From positions 709,385-773,384 of the forward strand of contig NC_018255.1 of assembly GCF_000227135.1 (NCBI RefSeq): a stretch of DNA of 64,000 nt. The letters run 5' to 3'. The notes under the pieces were generated by a model. The model saw nothing but the letters and a program-made list of their open reading frames with translations. It did not search any database and was not told the DNA's origin. This document shows, piece after piece, positions 50,318-60,209 of the stretch; the stretch's first letter is position 1; the number at the start of each line of letters is the position of its first letter. A program made the translations under genes and the position numbers. The stretch comes from Leishmania donovani (taxonomy: Eukaryota > Euglenozoa > Kinetoplastea > Trypanosomatida > Trypanosomatidae).

Positions 50318-50924
50318 CCCACTTATCGTGCTCCCGGGTAACACACACCGCTCCTCTGGGGGAGGGGAGTGCACAGCGTGGACGGTGCCCCAGCAAACAC
50401 ACTTTCACAAGTCGACAGGGAGGGAAGAGAGGAGAGCAACTCCTCCGCCGTTGCAAAACGCGAAGAGAGCGCTGCGTGATTAGTGAAGAAGGTGAGAGAA
50501 GTGCACGAAGGCCGTAAGAGAGCCGCGGGCCCCACTGCGGGACGGCGTACGGTGGATGGTGTACGTGTGAATGGGTGTGCATTACGCCGATGCTAAGGGG
50601 GGTGGGGCGTGTGGAATGGGGGAGGGAAACTAAAACGAGGAGGAGGAGAGTTTACGAAACAGCGTGGAAGAAAAGACGGGGGAGGTAGCGAAAGAAAAGG
50701 GTGCACTACAACAGGTCTGATCTAATACTTATATGTTGCGCTGCGCGCGTGCCTGCGACGGCGTAGGAAGAGGGAGCATTGGGATGATGCCCACAGCTGA
50801 GGGGGGCGTCAAACAGGCACCGCCGGCCCCGCCCACGCCCCACAGCGGCACAGAAGCACGATCCATTACAGCAGCCGCCACCTAGCCACATACTCGCGCA
50901 GGAACAGCAGCAGCGGTCCAACAC

Positions 50925-52319
50925 CTACAGCCACTTCCCGATGATCGCCATCACGGCCGCACCGATCCACAGCCCGGCGTACATCCCAATCCGCTTGGCC
51001 ACGCCGCACTTGCTCTTCGCGCCGCAGTGCACGTGCAGGTCGTGCGAGAAGTCCACGAACAGCAGATTGAAGGCAATGTACAGCATGATCCCGCCGCAGA
51101 TCGAGTCCAGGATCGCACTCACCAACGCGTAAGTCGTCCCCGACAGCGCGTCGCGCGACGCCATCACAGTGCCGGTGCCTGCCGCAATCCCGATCGGCGC
51201 AGAGAGCGAGAACACAAGCATCAGCGCAAGCTCCAGTGATATCTTGAACGACGCGTCCGCAAGACGCGCGCCCATCGCAAGGCCCTCAAACAGCTGGTGG
51301 AACACAAGCGCAATGATCAGCGCGCGCAGGTCCGCGCCGTTGGACACGGCAAGCGCAAGCCCCACAAACACGCTGTGCAGCGTCACGCCGAGCTCCATGC
51401 ACAGCGCTGCCACGACGCGCTGCAGCGGCGGCATGTCCTCCGGCACAGCTACGCCGTGCTGGTGTCCCACACACTTCGCGGCGTCCATCTGAGGCACAGA
51501 GACACCGCCCTGTCCATCCTCCGCACCGCCGTACATGTCCTTCAGCACATCCTCGTCGGGCCTCTCCGCAAGCCCGTCCTTGCGCACCGCAAAGCACTCG
51601 TTGCGCAGCAAGCCGTGGCACGGATCCGTGGGCGGCACCTTACCAGCGGCGCGCGCGGTCCACCGCTCCGCAATCCACCCGACCGTCCCGTCAATTGCGT
51701 GCATCACGATAGCGGCAATCATCGCAAACAGAAACGCCCAGCCCTCGTACATCTCGCGGAAGCTCTCAGGGACGCAGTCAGCCCCAAACACAACAGAAGC
51801 GTGGTTAATCATGTGAATCATCGCAACAGCAAGCACCACACCCGTCGCAGCGGCCTTGCCCACAGCGTACACATACGCGTGGAGACGCAGCGCAGGCACA
51901 CGCTTGCCCACGATCGGGATCAGCGTGCCCACAACCGATGCAGCGAGAATGATGAAGATCGCAGCAATGTGCAATCCCAGCATGTAGTCGCCTTCCACAG
52001 AGGCGCAGCCGTGGCTGTGGCCGTGGCCGTGGCCGCCGTCGGAGCCGCTGCCGTGGCTGTGGCCGTGACCGCCGTCGGAGCCGCTGCCGTGGCTGTGGCC
52101 GTGGTCATGTCCAGACTCAGCGTACGAGAGGCGGTGTCTCGTACCGTCACCGTTCGTGTCGGAGTGAATGTCCGCACAGCCCGGCGAGTAGGCCATCGTC
52201 TTCGTTGCGGAAGCAAAGGCCGACTGGAATTCGAGGGGTTCGCGCGCCTTCACCGCAACGGCAGCGCGCACAAGATCGCCGACCAGCTGGCGGAGCATCG
52301 CGAGGGTGGGTTGCGCCAT
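50925..52319 (-). CDS. ZIP-family zinc/iron transporter with His-rich N-terminus
   Basis: A 464-residue membrane protein that imports divalent metal (zinc or iron) into the cytosol. Residues 71-104 are His-rich with a 12-residue repeat (HGHSHGSGSDGG). Membrane spans lie near 115-137, 147-173, 192-212, 303-326, 334-352, 361-383, 393-417 and 444-463, the eight expected for ZIP. The metal path shows in span IV (LHSVFVGLALAVSNGAD, His315) and span V (FHQLFEGLAMG, His341 and Glu345). A loop of about 90 residues between spans III and IV holds a GHQHG motif and several Cys. It resembles LIT1-type trypanosomatid ZIPs; from memory it corresponds to the chromosome 28 ZIP of Leishmania. Start: first ATG after the AG at 52389. 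Confidence 0.94.
   Translation of the reverse strand: MAQPTLAMLRQLVGDLVRAAVAVKAREPLEFQSAFASATKTMAYSPGCADIHSDTNGDGTRHRLSYAESGHDHGHSHGSGSDGGHGHSHGSGSDGGHGHGHSHGCASVEGDYMLGLHIAAIFIILAASVVGTLIPIVGKRVPALRLHAYVYAVGKAAATGVVLAVAMIHMINHASVVFGADCVPESFREMYEGWAFLFAMIAAIVMHAIDGTVGWIAERWTARAAGKVPPTDPCHGLLRNECFAVRKDGLAERPDEDVLKDMYGGAEDGQGGVSVPQMDAAKCVGHQHGVAVPEDMPPLQRVVAALCMELGVTLHSVFVGLALAVSNGADLRALIIALVFHQLFEGLAMGARLADASFKISLELALMLVFSLSAPIGIAAGTGTVMASRDALSGTTYALVSAILDSICGGIMLYIAFNLLFVDFSHDLHVHCGAKSKCGVAKRIGMYAGLWIGAAVMAIIGKWL
52033..52104. repeat. 36-bp tandem repeat inside the ZIP coding region
   Basis: Two adjacent 36-bp units (52033-52068 and 52069-52104), identical except at the last base, encode two 12-residue His/Gly/Ser repeats. 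In-frame units like this can vary in number between strains and would change the number of metal-binding histidines. Confidence 0.85.
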
Positions 52320-52388
52320 GGTCGCTGGCCTCCTGGGAATGTAAGAAGAGGCGATCGGAGCCGTGCTTAGGCCGAGCAAGAAGAGGAT

Positions 52389-52500
52389 CTGCGGGTGCGC
52401 GCGAGAGACGGAGGCAGGCGGGGACGGGACGGAGCGGTCGGCGAGGGGTGGCGGCGTCGCACAGTCGCAGTAGGTTATGGAGAAACAAAAGAGAGAGATA
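52389..52500 (-). promoter_or_regulatory. Putative trans-splice acceptor region for ZIP
   Basis: The minus strand is pyrimidine-rich over this region (CTCTTATCTCTCTCTTTTG, then CGCTCCGTCCCGTCCCC) and ends in CCCGCAG at 52389, giving a 69-nt leader. A second acceptor at 52551 (CATCAAG) is possible. Confidence 0.45.
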
Positions 52501-52632
52501 AGAGTGAAGATGAAAAGGCCGTTATTTAGCGAGAGAGATCGAGAGAGCGTCTTGATGCCGGGCGGTGCGCGTGGGCGTCGAGGACGTGGAGGGCGTGCGT
52601 GGTACGCGGTGCGAGTAAGTTGGGTGGAGTGG

Positions 52633-52729
52633 GGCAGAAACGAGGTGGAAGAGGGGACACGTGAAGGGCAGTGGAAGAGGAGGCGCCGGCAGCGGCGCGA
52701 CGCGGCACCAGGCACGCACTCCAGAGCAA
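52633..52729. repeat. 97-bp direct repeat, copy 2 (5' flank of ZIP)
   Basis: Partner of the copy at 48300-48396. It lies 314-410 bp upstream of the ZIP ATG and on the coding strand contains pyrimidine-rich DNA (CCTCCTCTTCCACTGCCC, then CCCCTCTTCCACCTC). The two copies bracket the ZIP gene and its entire 3' flank. Confidence 0.9.
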
Positions 52730-54258
52730 GGACCAGGGTGACCCAATCGGTGCCCAAGCGAGCGTCGGCGTGGACTCTCGCCGTTCGTACAGAAGTCTCA
52801 GGGTGGGGAGCGAAGCGCGGCTGGTCAAAATGCGGTGCGACTTTGTTCTTGTGGTTCGCCGCAAAGGTCTCACATATATGCAGCGGTGCCGGCAACGCAA
52901 GGCGGGGGAGTGAGATGCATGTCGCCGTTTTGCGGCTGCTGCTTTTAGACGATTCGAAAAAGCCCTACGGACGGCAGCGCTGCTCTCGTTGCAGCTGCCG
53001 CATTGCCTGGCGTGCCATCCTCTCTTTCCCTCATGACACGTCCCGGTAACGCTGTTGCCGGTGTCGATCTTGTGTTACTCCATATGCGTGTGCCTGTGCG
53101 GGAGAAGAGAATGTCAGCTCTCTTGTAGAGCGCAGGCCCAGAGACGCGGCAAAGGTCTCCAGAAGTGGCGTAAGCACACGCATCTCGCGTGTCTGTGTCG
53201 GCGTGCGTGCCCGCCTGACCCTCTCCATGAGTTATGCGGGACAACAAGGAGCAAGTAAGGGGAGGAGAGAGACGCCGCAGAGAGCTTTTCAGCATGAGCC
53301 GGAGACGGTGACACGAACAAAACAGATGAAAAGAGAAGTTCGCCCAATGCGAGCACGTTTCTTTGTTGAACGTGTTCATGGTTGAGCGAACACGTAAACA
53401 GATATACACGCATACACAATCACAGGTCTCGTGTCTCTGTGGCACTGCAGCTATGCCAGGGATCCGGCCCCGCTAGCACCGCGTGGCGTCGTTCCGTCCA
53501 TTGCAACGTCACTGCCTCACAGCGCAGCCGAGGTCCCGGATCACGCTCAACATCACTGCAGCGCAGCAAAGGCAGAAAAGCGGTAGGCGGGTGCATATGT
53601 TTTCCGAATCGTCGCGCGGGGTTCGTAGTGCGCCGGCCCAAGCGTGACCATCACGACGGCGCATCTCTTCCGCACAGCGCCGCCCCAGACCCGTCCGCCG
53701 ACACCGAGAGTGCGTACTACGCCCTGATTCCGCGGTGAGGTGGTTAGTATCATGAGGGCCAGCGCTACGGTCAAGAACATCAAAAACGAGAAAAGGAAAG
53801 GTAAAGGATGACAGCGCGGTGGAAAGGTGAGGGGGCGGTAGTAGAGCATGGCGACTCAAGGAAAGAATGGGGGAAGAGAAGGGAAGGAGGGAAGAGCCGC
53901 ACATGCAGCTCGAGGCGCGAAAATGGCCTCTACACAAAGAAAAGGCGGACGCGTAACACAAAACAAACCCCAGCCGGGCACCCGCTACCAAAACAAAAAC
54001 AAAACACAAAAATAAAGAGACGGACCAGCACTCACACACAAGCACACCCGCGCAGAGAAAGAAGCGGACACACAAAAACTCTCGTACGTCAAAGGCATCG
54101 CGCAAGAAAATTTCGCCACGGCTCGTCGAAAGAAGAATCGATGCAAGACAATCAAGCACGCCCACCTCTTATTTCCTTCTTTTTATTTCGGCTTCTCCCG
54201 CCCCTCCCCCACTTTGCGGTTCGCTTGTTTGTTTGCTTTTTTCGTCGTCGCTCCTTCG

Positions 54259-56295
54259 CTACTCGAGTGTCGCCAGTGCACCAGGTGCCTTGTACATGAG
54301 GAACTTGTACACGATGGGCGCAATGCTGAGCACCAAGATCCCCAGCGTAAAGCCCACGATGCAGAAGAACGGAGTCGTCGTCTCTGCGTCCGTGAAGGGC
54401 ACTCGTACGTTCATGGCAAACAGATTCGGTATGATGGTGATCGGCATCAGCATTACGGTAATTTGCGTGTGCACGTGACTCAGGTAGTCCATAAAGTTGC
54501 AGTGCGACAGGAGGCGTGCAGACACGCCACTGACGAGGGTGATGTTCGCCCTGTTGACGATGTCGCGGCCCTTGCATAGGCTGAGGACCGTGCTTCGGAC
54601 GGACGAAAGCGAGCGCTGGTAGCTCTCCACTCCCTGTGAGGATCGCGAGAACGGTGTCAGGCGCATTGCCGGCAACAGCAGCTCCTTTAGCACTCGCTCC
54701 TTCTGCAACGCGTCTATGTGGAAGAAGGCTATGAGGTGGCGCAGGTTCTTGGTGCGCAGCAGCATGTCGTCCTGGTCAACTCGCGAAGGTAGAATTTGAA
54801 GCACAAGCTCGTCGAGCTGGTCTGCCTCGATGAGCAGCGCACGGGTAGACTTCTGGAAGTAGGCAATAATGGCGGACACAAGCGAGCTGCACACGACGGA
54901 AATGGCTGTGTCGGCGCAGTAGTTCGGCGATGCTGGTTTGCTAGGGGTGCCGAACAGCACCATTGGTTGCTGGGCCCCTCTCGCCCGCTCCGTCGACAAC
55001 GAGGATACCGGATCACCTGCGGCAGCAGCGGCGGGGTATGCGAGTGGCTCTGGCACCACCCGTCGGCCAGTGCATGTGTCATGAGGTGCTCTGGGCGTTG
55101 CTCCGTTGACTCCCTCCTTAGCCACGCTGCCCGCATCGTCAAGGGAAAGGTTCACGTCGCGTTGGCGCTCCCGAACGGCCAAAGAGGAGTCGTGTGTTGC
55201 CGTGCCGACCAACTCTGCTCCCTTGTGGGTACTGATCGATGACGCGTGCGACGCTGCGAAGCTCGCTGCGGAGCGAAGCGCCAGCACGCCAGCTCCACCA
55301 GTGCTTGTTGAAGATCCAGTAGGCCATGCGTGGTTGGCCATGATGAGCTGCACGTCTCCCTCGCCGCCAAAGCGACCCGCGCTGAAGGTGAAGAGCGTCG
55401 ACTCGAAGGCCAACGCCACCACCGGTGTACACGGCAGCTGCGTGCCATGTGTGCTCATCCCGTCACTCTGGATGGCGCCGTGCTCCGTTGTCTCCTTACT
55501 CTGCAGTCCCACTGCCTGCAGGCACAGCACAACGTAGCCGTGTGCTGGGAAGTACTCGAGGAAGTTGTCACGCACCGTCTTGTGGCGTCTGGCAGAGTCA
55601 CCCTTTTCATGCCCCCTGTCGGATGAGGGCTCCGTATCCTCGGTATCACTGCTGGAGTCGCCGCTCCCAGGTTCTCTGAGCTCCCCAGCGCCCGTGTTGG
55701 TGCAGAGTGCGGAGATGATGCGGCGTCGTGTGAGCACATGCACTGGCAGGCTCTCCAGAACCTCCACCAGCTCTTCCTCACTGGCTGCCTTTATGCTGAC
55801 CCACGCAGGGCGAGCGTCACCGTTGATAGAAGAGGCAGGAGACAACCGGATCGCCGGAAGGGCGAATGCGCCGTGCGTCTTCTCAGCGGTGGGCTCCGAG
55901 GGAAGCGTGTGTGGGGCGCTCGTAGCTGCTGGCATGCGCGCGGGGGGCAGCAATGGGAGCTTCGCCAAATGGTCAGCGACGCTCGTTGACGAGGGTGACA
56001 AGACCGCGTACTGGTCCTGTTCGCGTAGCATCTGCCTCAGCGTCACAGCATTCGGCACGAGGTGCCAGGCCGCTTGGGTCACGTCTTCGTCGAGGTAGCA
56101 CACGTGGATGTGACTCTCACCGGTGTTCTCCACGGCGGGCATCGCGGAAGTGACGTTCAGAAACGCCGCTGAAGTGGCCGAGTTCCCACCGCGGGGCAGC
56201 GGAGAGCACCTGCTCGCCTGCGTTGCGGCGCCCCTCTGCGTCATTTCAACCTCCATCACCGAGGCGCCGCCGTTGCGCTGCTTCGACACGGACAT
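54259..56295 (-). CDS. CorA/Mrs2-like metal ion transporter with AMN motif
   Basis: A 678-residue protein. Two membrane spans at the C-terminus (about 612-629, then 640-665) and the long soluble N-terminal part match the CorA/Mrs2/Alr1 layout, so transport of magnesium or a related divalent cation is likely. The signature at the end of the first span is usually GMN; here the sequence is LFAMNVRVP, with AMN at 627-629. The preceding helical region (ADQLDELVLQILPSRVDQDD, then NLRHLIAFFHIDALQKE) fits the CorA funnel. The N-terminal 200 residues and about 240-480 include Ser/Thr-rich, low-complexity parts. The ATG at 56295 is favoured; another in-frame ATG lies 60 bp into the longer frame. Whether it is at the plasma membrane or in mitochondria cannot be told. 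Confidence 0.85.
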   Translation of the reverse strand: MSVSKQRNGGASVMEVEMTQRGAATQASRCSPLPRGGNSATSAAFLNVTSAMPAVENTGESHIHVCYLDEDVTQAAWHLVPNAVTLRQMLREQDQYAVLSPSSTSVADHLAKLPLLPPARMPAATSAPHTLPSEPTAEKTHGAFALPAIRLSPASSINGDARPAWVSIKAASEEELVEVLESLPVHVLTRRRIISALCTNTGAGELREPGSGDSSSDTEDTEPSSDRGHEKGDSARRHKTVRDNFLEYFPAHGYVVLCLQAVGLQSKETTEHGAIQSDGMSTHGTQLPCTPVVALAFESTLFTFSAGRFGGEGDVQLIMANHAWPTGSSTSTGGAGVLALRSAASFAASHASSISTHKGAELVGTATHDSSLAVRERQRDVNLSLDDAGSVAKEGVNGATPRAPHDTCTGRRVVPEPLAYPAAAAAGDPVSSLSTERARGAQQPMVLFGTPSKPASPNYCADTAISVVCSSLVSAIIAYFQKSTRALLIEADQLDELVLQILPSRVDQDDMLLRTKNLRHLIAFFHIDALQKERVLKELLLPAMRLTPFSRSSQGVESYQRSLSSVRSTVLSLCKGRDIVNRANITLVSGVSARLLSHCNFMDYLSHVHTQITVMLMPITIIPNLFAMNVRVPFTDAETTTPFFCIVGFTLGILVLSIAPIVYKFLMYKAPGALATLE

Positions 56296-59200
56296 GGCCG
56301 ATACGTGCCGGCGTGCAAGGTATTTCGGGTTTATATCAGTGCCTATGCGTTTTTTGATACAGCAAGACTGCTTAAGGGTCCACTCCGATCGGCGCAGCAA
56401 CAAGGAGAGTGCGTTGAAAAGTGCGTGTGCGGGGGGTATGCGTCACCTTCTGTGGCGAGATCAATATGAAAAATAAATGTGTCTGTGTCTGTGTGTTAGG
56501 GGGTGGATGCACACTTACGTCATACAAAGTAAAAAAAAAAATAGAAGAGAGTGCACGAAGGCCGCTGTTGCAAAACAGGGTAGCCGGCAACGTGGTGGTG
56601 GCCGCGTACGTGTTTTTCTGTATTGGTGTGTGCGCCTGTACCTCGTGACGGTTTCCCTTCTTTCCGCCTCGGTCCCTTTGGGGGCAGGGAAGGCGCCACG
56701 CGTGTAAGTGCGTGTTAATGTCTGTGTATGCCTATGCCCGTGGCTGAGACAACCCAATCGGCGAAGACGACTGCGGCGCCAAAGGTGAAGCCCAGGAATA
56801 CCGCTGCTTGCGGAAAAGGAAGCACCGACTAAAGATAAGAGCGACTCCGGACGGAGGCAGGGAGGAGGGGGTGGCACGCTTGGCACGACGCCGCTCTCAC
56901 GAATGCTGAAAAGAAGACGGACAGAAAACAGCGAAAAAAAAAAGAGCAACCCACGCTTGGCCTCTCTCTCTTCTACCTCGTTCGACTGTTGTGGATGATT
57001 GAGAGATGTGGCGGAGCGGAGAAGGGGAAGATGTGGCGGGAGGTGGCGTGGGAGGTTAGAGACGAGTGTGCAACAATTCACTCGCGTGGCGCAGCGGAGG
57101 ATATGTTCCTTTATGAGTGAGCGTACAGCGTACCGCAGCGGTGTTAGGGGTTAGGAGAGTGTTCTCGCGTTTAGTCTTAGTTGTGTGTCGGTGTCGTCGC
57201 TGTGCGCGATAGTGCCTAACGATCGCCGAAGGTTTGTACACTGGGGTCGATGCTTGTGCCGTATGTGCGGTCTTTATTTCCTTTCTCTCCCTTCTCGCTC
57301 CGTGTTTTCTTGGCGTGTCGGTGCACCGGGAGAGAGTGAGTGGGTGGTAGACTGGCCGACAAGCGCACACGCAAGAATAAGGGAGCGCGGAAGGCAGGGC
57401 TGAAGAAGGAGGTGGAGAAAAGACTGCTAAAGCATGGCAATGGCTCTTGGACCGGAAGCAACTAAGGAAGGAGAGGTGAGGTAGGAAAGGAGGGCACCGT
57501 GCCGGTTGGTCGACGTGATCGCGTGAGTGGCGAGGTGCAGCTGAAAAGACGCAAAGACACGGGGTGGGGATGCTTATAGAGGAAGAGGGAGAGGTGGGGA
57601 GACTTGAGAGACAGATGCGGAGGTACAGAAAAGACGTTGACCGTGTCGCTTCCCTAAAGTTAGCAGCTCTTGTCGTGTCCTCACTTTAGTGCTGTATCAT
57701 TCGCTTGCGTCGCACACTCCCACGAGCGAAACAAACTGAAAAATACGTTAAAAACGAAAGGAATCGACAGCGCGGGCAGCGTTTCTACACGGAGTGCATG
57801 TGCGAGCTACGAGGAGTGCGTGGGAGGTGGGCATGCACTGACAGGCAAACACACACAAGGACAGAAAGAGCCGCGTCAAGGAAGTATCCGTCAAAGGGGA
57901 AAAACGAGAAAACGAAGGGAGAGAGAGTACAGTGGAGAGCGAAGGGCGCAGGGCGACGGTAGAGCTGCGCGAGTGGCACGAGTGTGCGCCAGGGGTTTAT
58001 GCCCATAAGTTCGGCGTGGATGTGTTTGTGTTTCGTGTGCCGTTGTTGTTGCGAGCAGGTGGTGCCGCGTGGTCCAGTGCATCACGAGGGGTGGGATCGT
58101 GGGGCGAGAGCCAGAGGATTGGAAGGACAGATAGAGAGAGACAAGGAGAGCGGATGACGTACCCGAGGCACGAGATAGAGATGCGCATAGCGAAAGAGTG
58201 GGCAGAGAGAGCAGACAGCGCGTCGACGAGGATGACGAGATGGAAATCGCGTGCTACAACGAGTGCGCAACCGTGACAACAGTCATGAAAGATGCGGCTG
58301 AGTCGCGCGGTATGCTCAGAGGCGCCGGCAACCGCGAATGCCCAGATCTCACCGCGTCCACTGAGGCGCGGGATACGTTGGGTGCTATTCGGGATGGGTG
58401 TATTCTTGGACGTGTCGAGGGTTTCGCGATAGCAGTGACCGTCATACTGGCACCTGGAGAGGCCCGCTGTCGCCCCTGTGCGAGTGTGCGGCGCCTCCGT
58501 CACCCAGCCAGCGGCGCGGTATACATGTGTGTGCTTACATGTCGCAATATGTGCAACGAGTGGAGCCAGTTAAGCGCCGGTGGTGTCCAAATGAAAGACA
58601 AAGACAGCAGGCAAGCTTAGAACAACAATGAACAGAGGGAGAGAGTGACGGATCCTATCCAGTATCAGCAGCTCGCACAGCACCGCCTTCCGCCTCCGTG
58701 TCCACAAGCTGCGAGTAAGAATGGGTTCTGAGGAATAGTGTGTATGCGTTTGCGTGAGTGAGGGCCTTGCCGTGAGCACAAGCATCGAAAAAGGTGGACA
58801 AGCAGGAGAGAAGGAGAGCCAAGAATGGAAAGAGACGGCTCAGAGCACGTTATGTGCATACATGTACAAAAGGGGGGAGCGGGGTCGCTTTAGACGGGCA
58901 CGCGTGCACATGTGTGGAAGGTGGTGGTGGTGGTGGTGGTGGTGTAATGCCCTGCCTAATCCCGTTCACGCACAGGTATAAATCCCGCATACGGGCGTTA
59001 GCTGCAACTGCGCCATTAGCTGCGTCCACGACTCCTAACGTGGGCTCGCTATCGTACAAGGCCGTCGCCCTGGCAGCGCGGCAGAGGTCTTTTGCGTGTT
59101 CGCTTCTTTCGTTTTTTTTCGCCTGCTTTCCTGCTGGATTTCGGTGAAGGGCGTGGGAGGGTGAACACGATGCGGCCGCGCACGAGTCTCTCTGTCTGTC

Positions 59201-60209
59201 TGCCTGCCTGCCTATCCCTACGCGTCTGCGGACGTGGGTGCGGGCTTGCTTGCCTGCCGGCACATAGACGCGCACACCAGTCCCCCTCTTTCCCGACGCT
59301 ACCCGCACACTGAAGGCCAGAGTGCGAGGAAGCACCTGAACAGAAAGCAGCAGCAGCAGCAAGAGAGAGGAGAGGAGAGCATGCGCGCTGGTGCGCAAGG
59401 AGGTGTCGCGAGCTTTTTTTCACCCTGCCTTGCTCATGCCCTTTTCGTTTTGATTTTACTGCGCAAGTGGCACACGGAAAGGCAGAGCAGCTCCAAGGGC
59501 AGTGCGAGGGTTAGGGTGTACGTAAGAGAGAGGCATGGGCGAATACGTGACTGGCACATCAGACACCTCACAGACACACACACACACACGCATGCAGATG
59601 CGCACAGGCGAGACGAGGACAACGACGACGACGACACATGCACATGGACAAGACCGTTAAAGCCGAAAAACTCAAGCAAAGAGAAACCCTAATGGATGAT
59701 GAAACAACGAAAGGACGAATAAAATAAACAAGAGCACTGAGAGGAAGAGAAACGGAGACACAGAGCAGGGCCCCAACACACGTACGAGTGCAAGCACCTC
59801 GCACACAAACCCGCAGAGAAAGCAGGCGCCCACACACTCACCTACACGCACATACAACAACAGCAATAAAAGCGCGTGCAGGAAGAAGAGAGAAACCCCA
59901 CTTTAACGAAACCGCCGACGCCCAGTCACAGAGACAAAAAAAAAGACGAGCCGAACGTGTGCGGAGCACGCACACAAGCACGCACACGCGCGCACGCACA
60001 CAAGCAGGCGTGTCCACGCCCGCTAGGGACGTATGCGCGCGACGTGGCGCAAAAAAAAAATGCCCTCTAGCATGCCCTATGCTTGTTAAAGGTATCGGCG
60101 TGCGTGTGCCGGCCCGCGCATGTGAGGATAGTGAGAAGTGAACAGGGGCAGAGGCACTCCTCCTGTCTCTCTGTGCGTGTGTGGCACTCGGCTAGGGAGT
60201 GGGCATGGC
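56296..60209. other. Longest intergenic spacer, no confident gene
   Basis: A 3.9-kb spacer between the CocE-like stop and the CorA-like start. It has an A11 run near 56530, T/G-rich DNA at 56480-56720 and 57120-57260, two TTAGG-like units at 57143-57156, a GGT run at 58921-58943, a CA-rich tract at 59573-59590 and A/C-rich, T-poor DNA at 59700-60060. One minus-strand frame at 58850-59398 starts with a signal-peptide-like Leu run, but the rest is low complexity. Confidence 0.5.
58921..58943. repeat. (GGT)n run
   Basis: Seven or more GGT units on the plus strand within the long spacer; on the transcribed RNA it is ACC repeats. Confidence 0.8.

Larger units (their letters stand above)
47612..50924. 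other. Long ZIP 3' flank, T-depleted on the plus strand
   Basis: A 3.3-kb spacer between the ZIP stop and the PDCD5 start. From about 48.3 to 50.5 kb the plus strand is very poor in T (1 to 4 per 60-base line in four lines I counted: 49441, 49561, 49861 and 49921), so minus-strand RNA would be nearly free of A. It carries one copy of the 97-bp repeat at its far end, CA runs at 49304-49325 and 49860-49890, and a G-rich 9-bp tandem repeat at 50281-50317. Many frames are open on both strands because of the missing T, but none looks like protein. Confidence 0.6.
52320..54258. other. Intergenic spacer between the CorA-like gene and ZIP
   Basis: A 1.9-kb spacer. The ZIP-proximal part holds the acceptor region and a 97-bp repeat copy. 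About 53.4-53.75 kb is mixed-complexity sequence unlike the simple-sequence surroundings. About 53.85-54.07 kb is A-rich and T-poor. No gene is seen. Confidence 0.5.

Noticed and set aside
51297..52370. 357-codon plus-strand frame
   Set aside because: Antisense to the ZIP gene; its Val/Ala repeats are the reverse of the His/Gly repeat.
57143..57156. Two TTAGG-like telomere-type units
   Set aside because: Only two imperfect units, expected by chance; not an interstitial telomere.
58850..59398. 182-codon minus-strand frame with a signal-peptide-like start
   Set aside because: The Leu run comes from a CAG repeat and a Pro run from the GGT repeat; no conserved-looking core.
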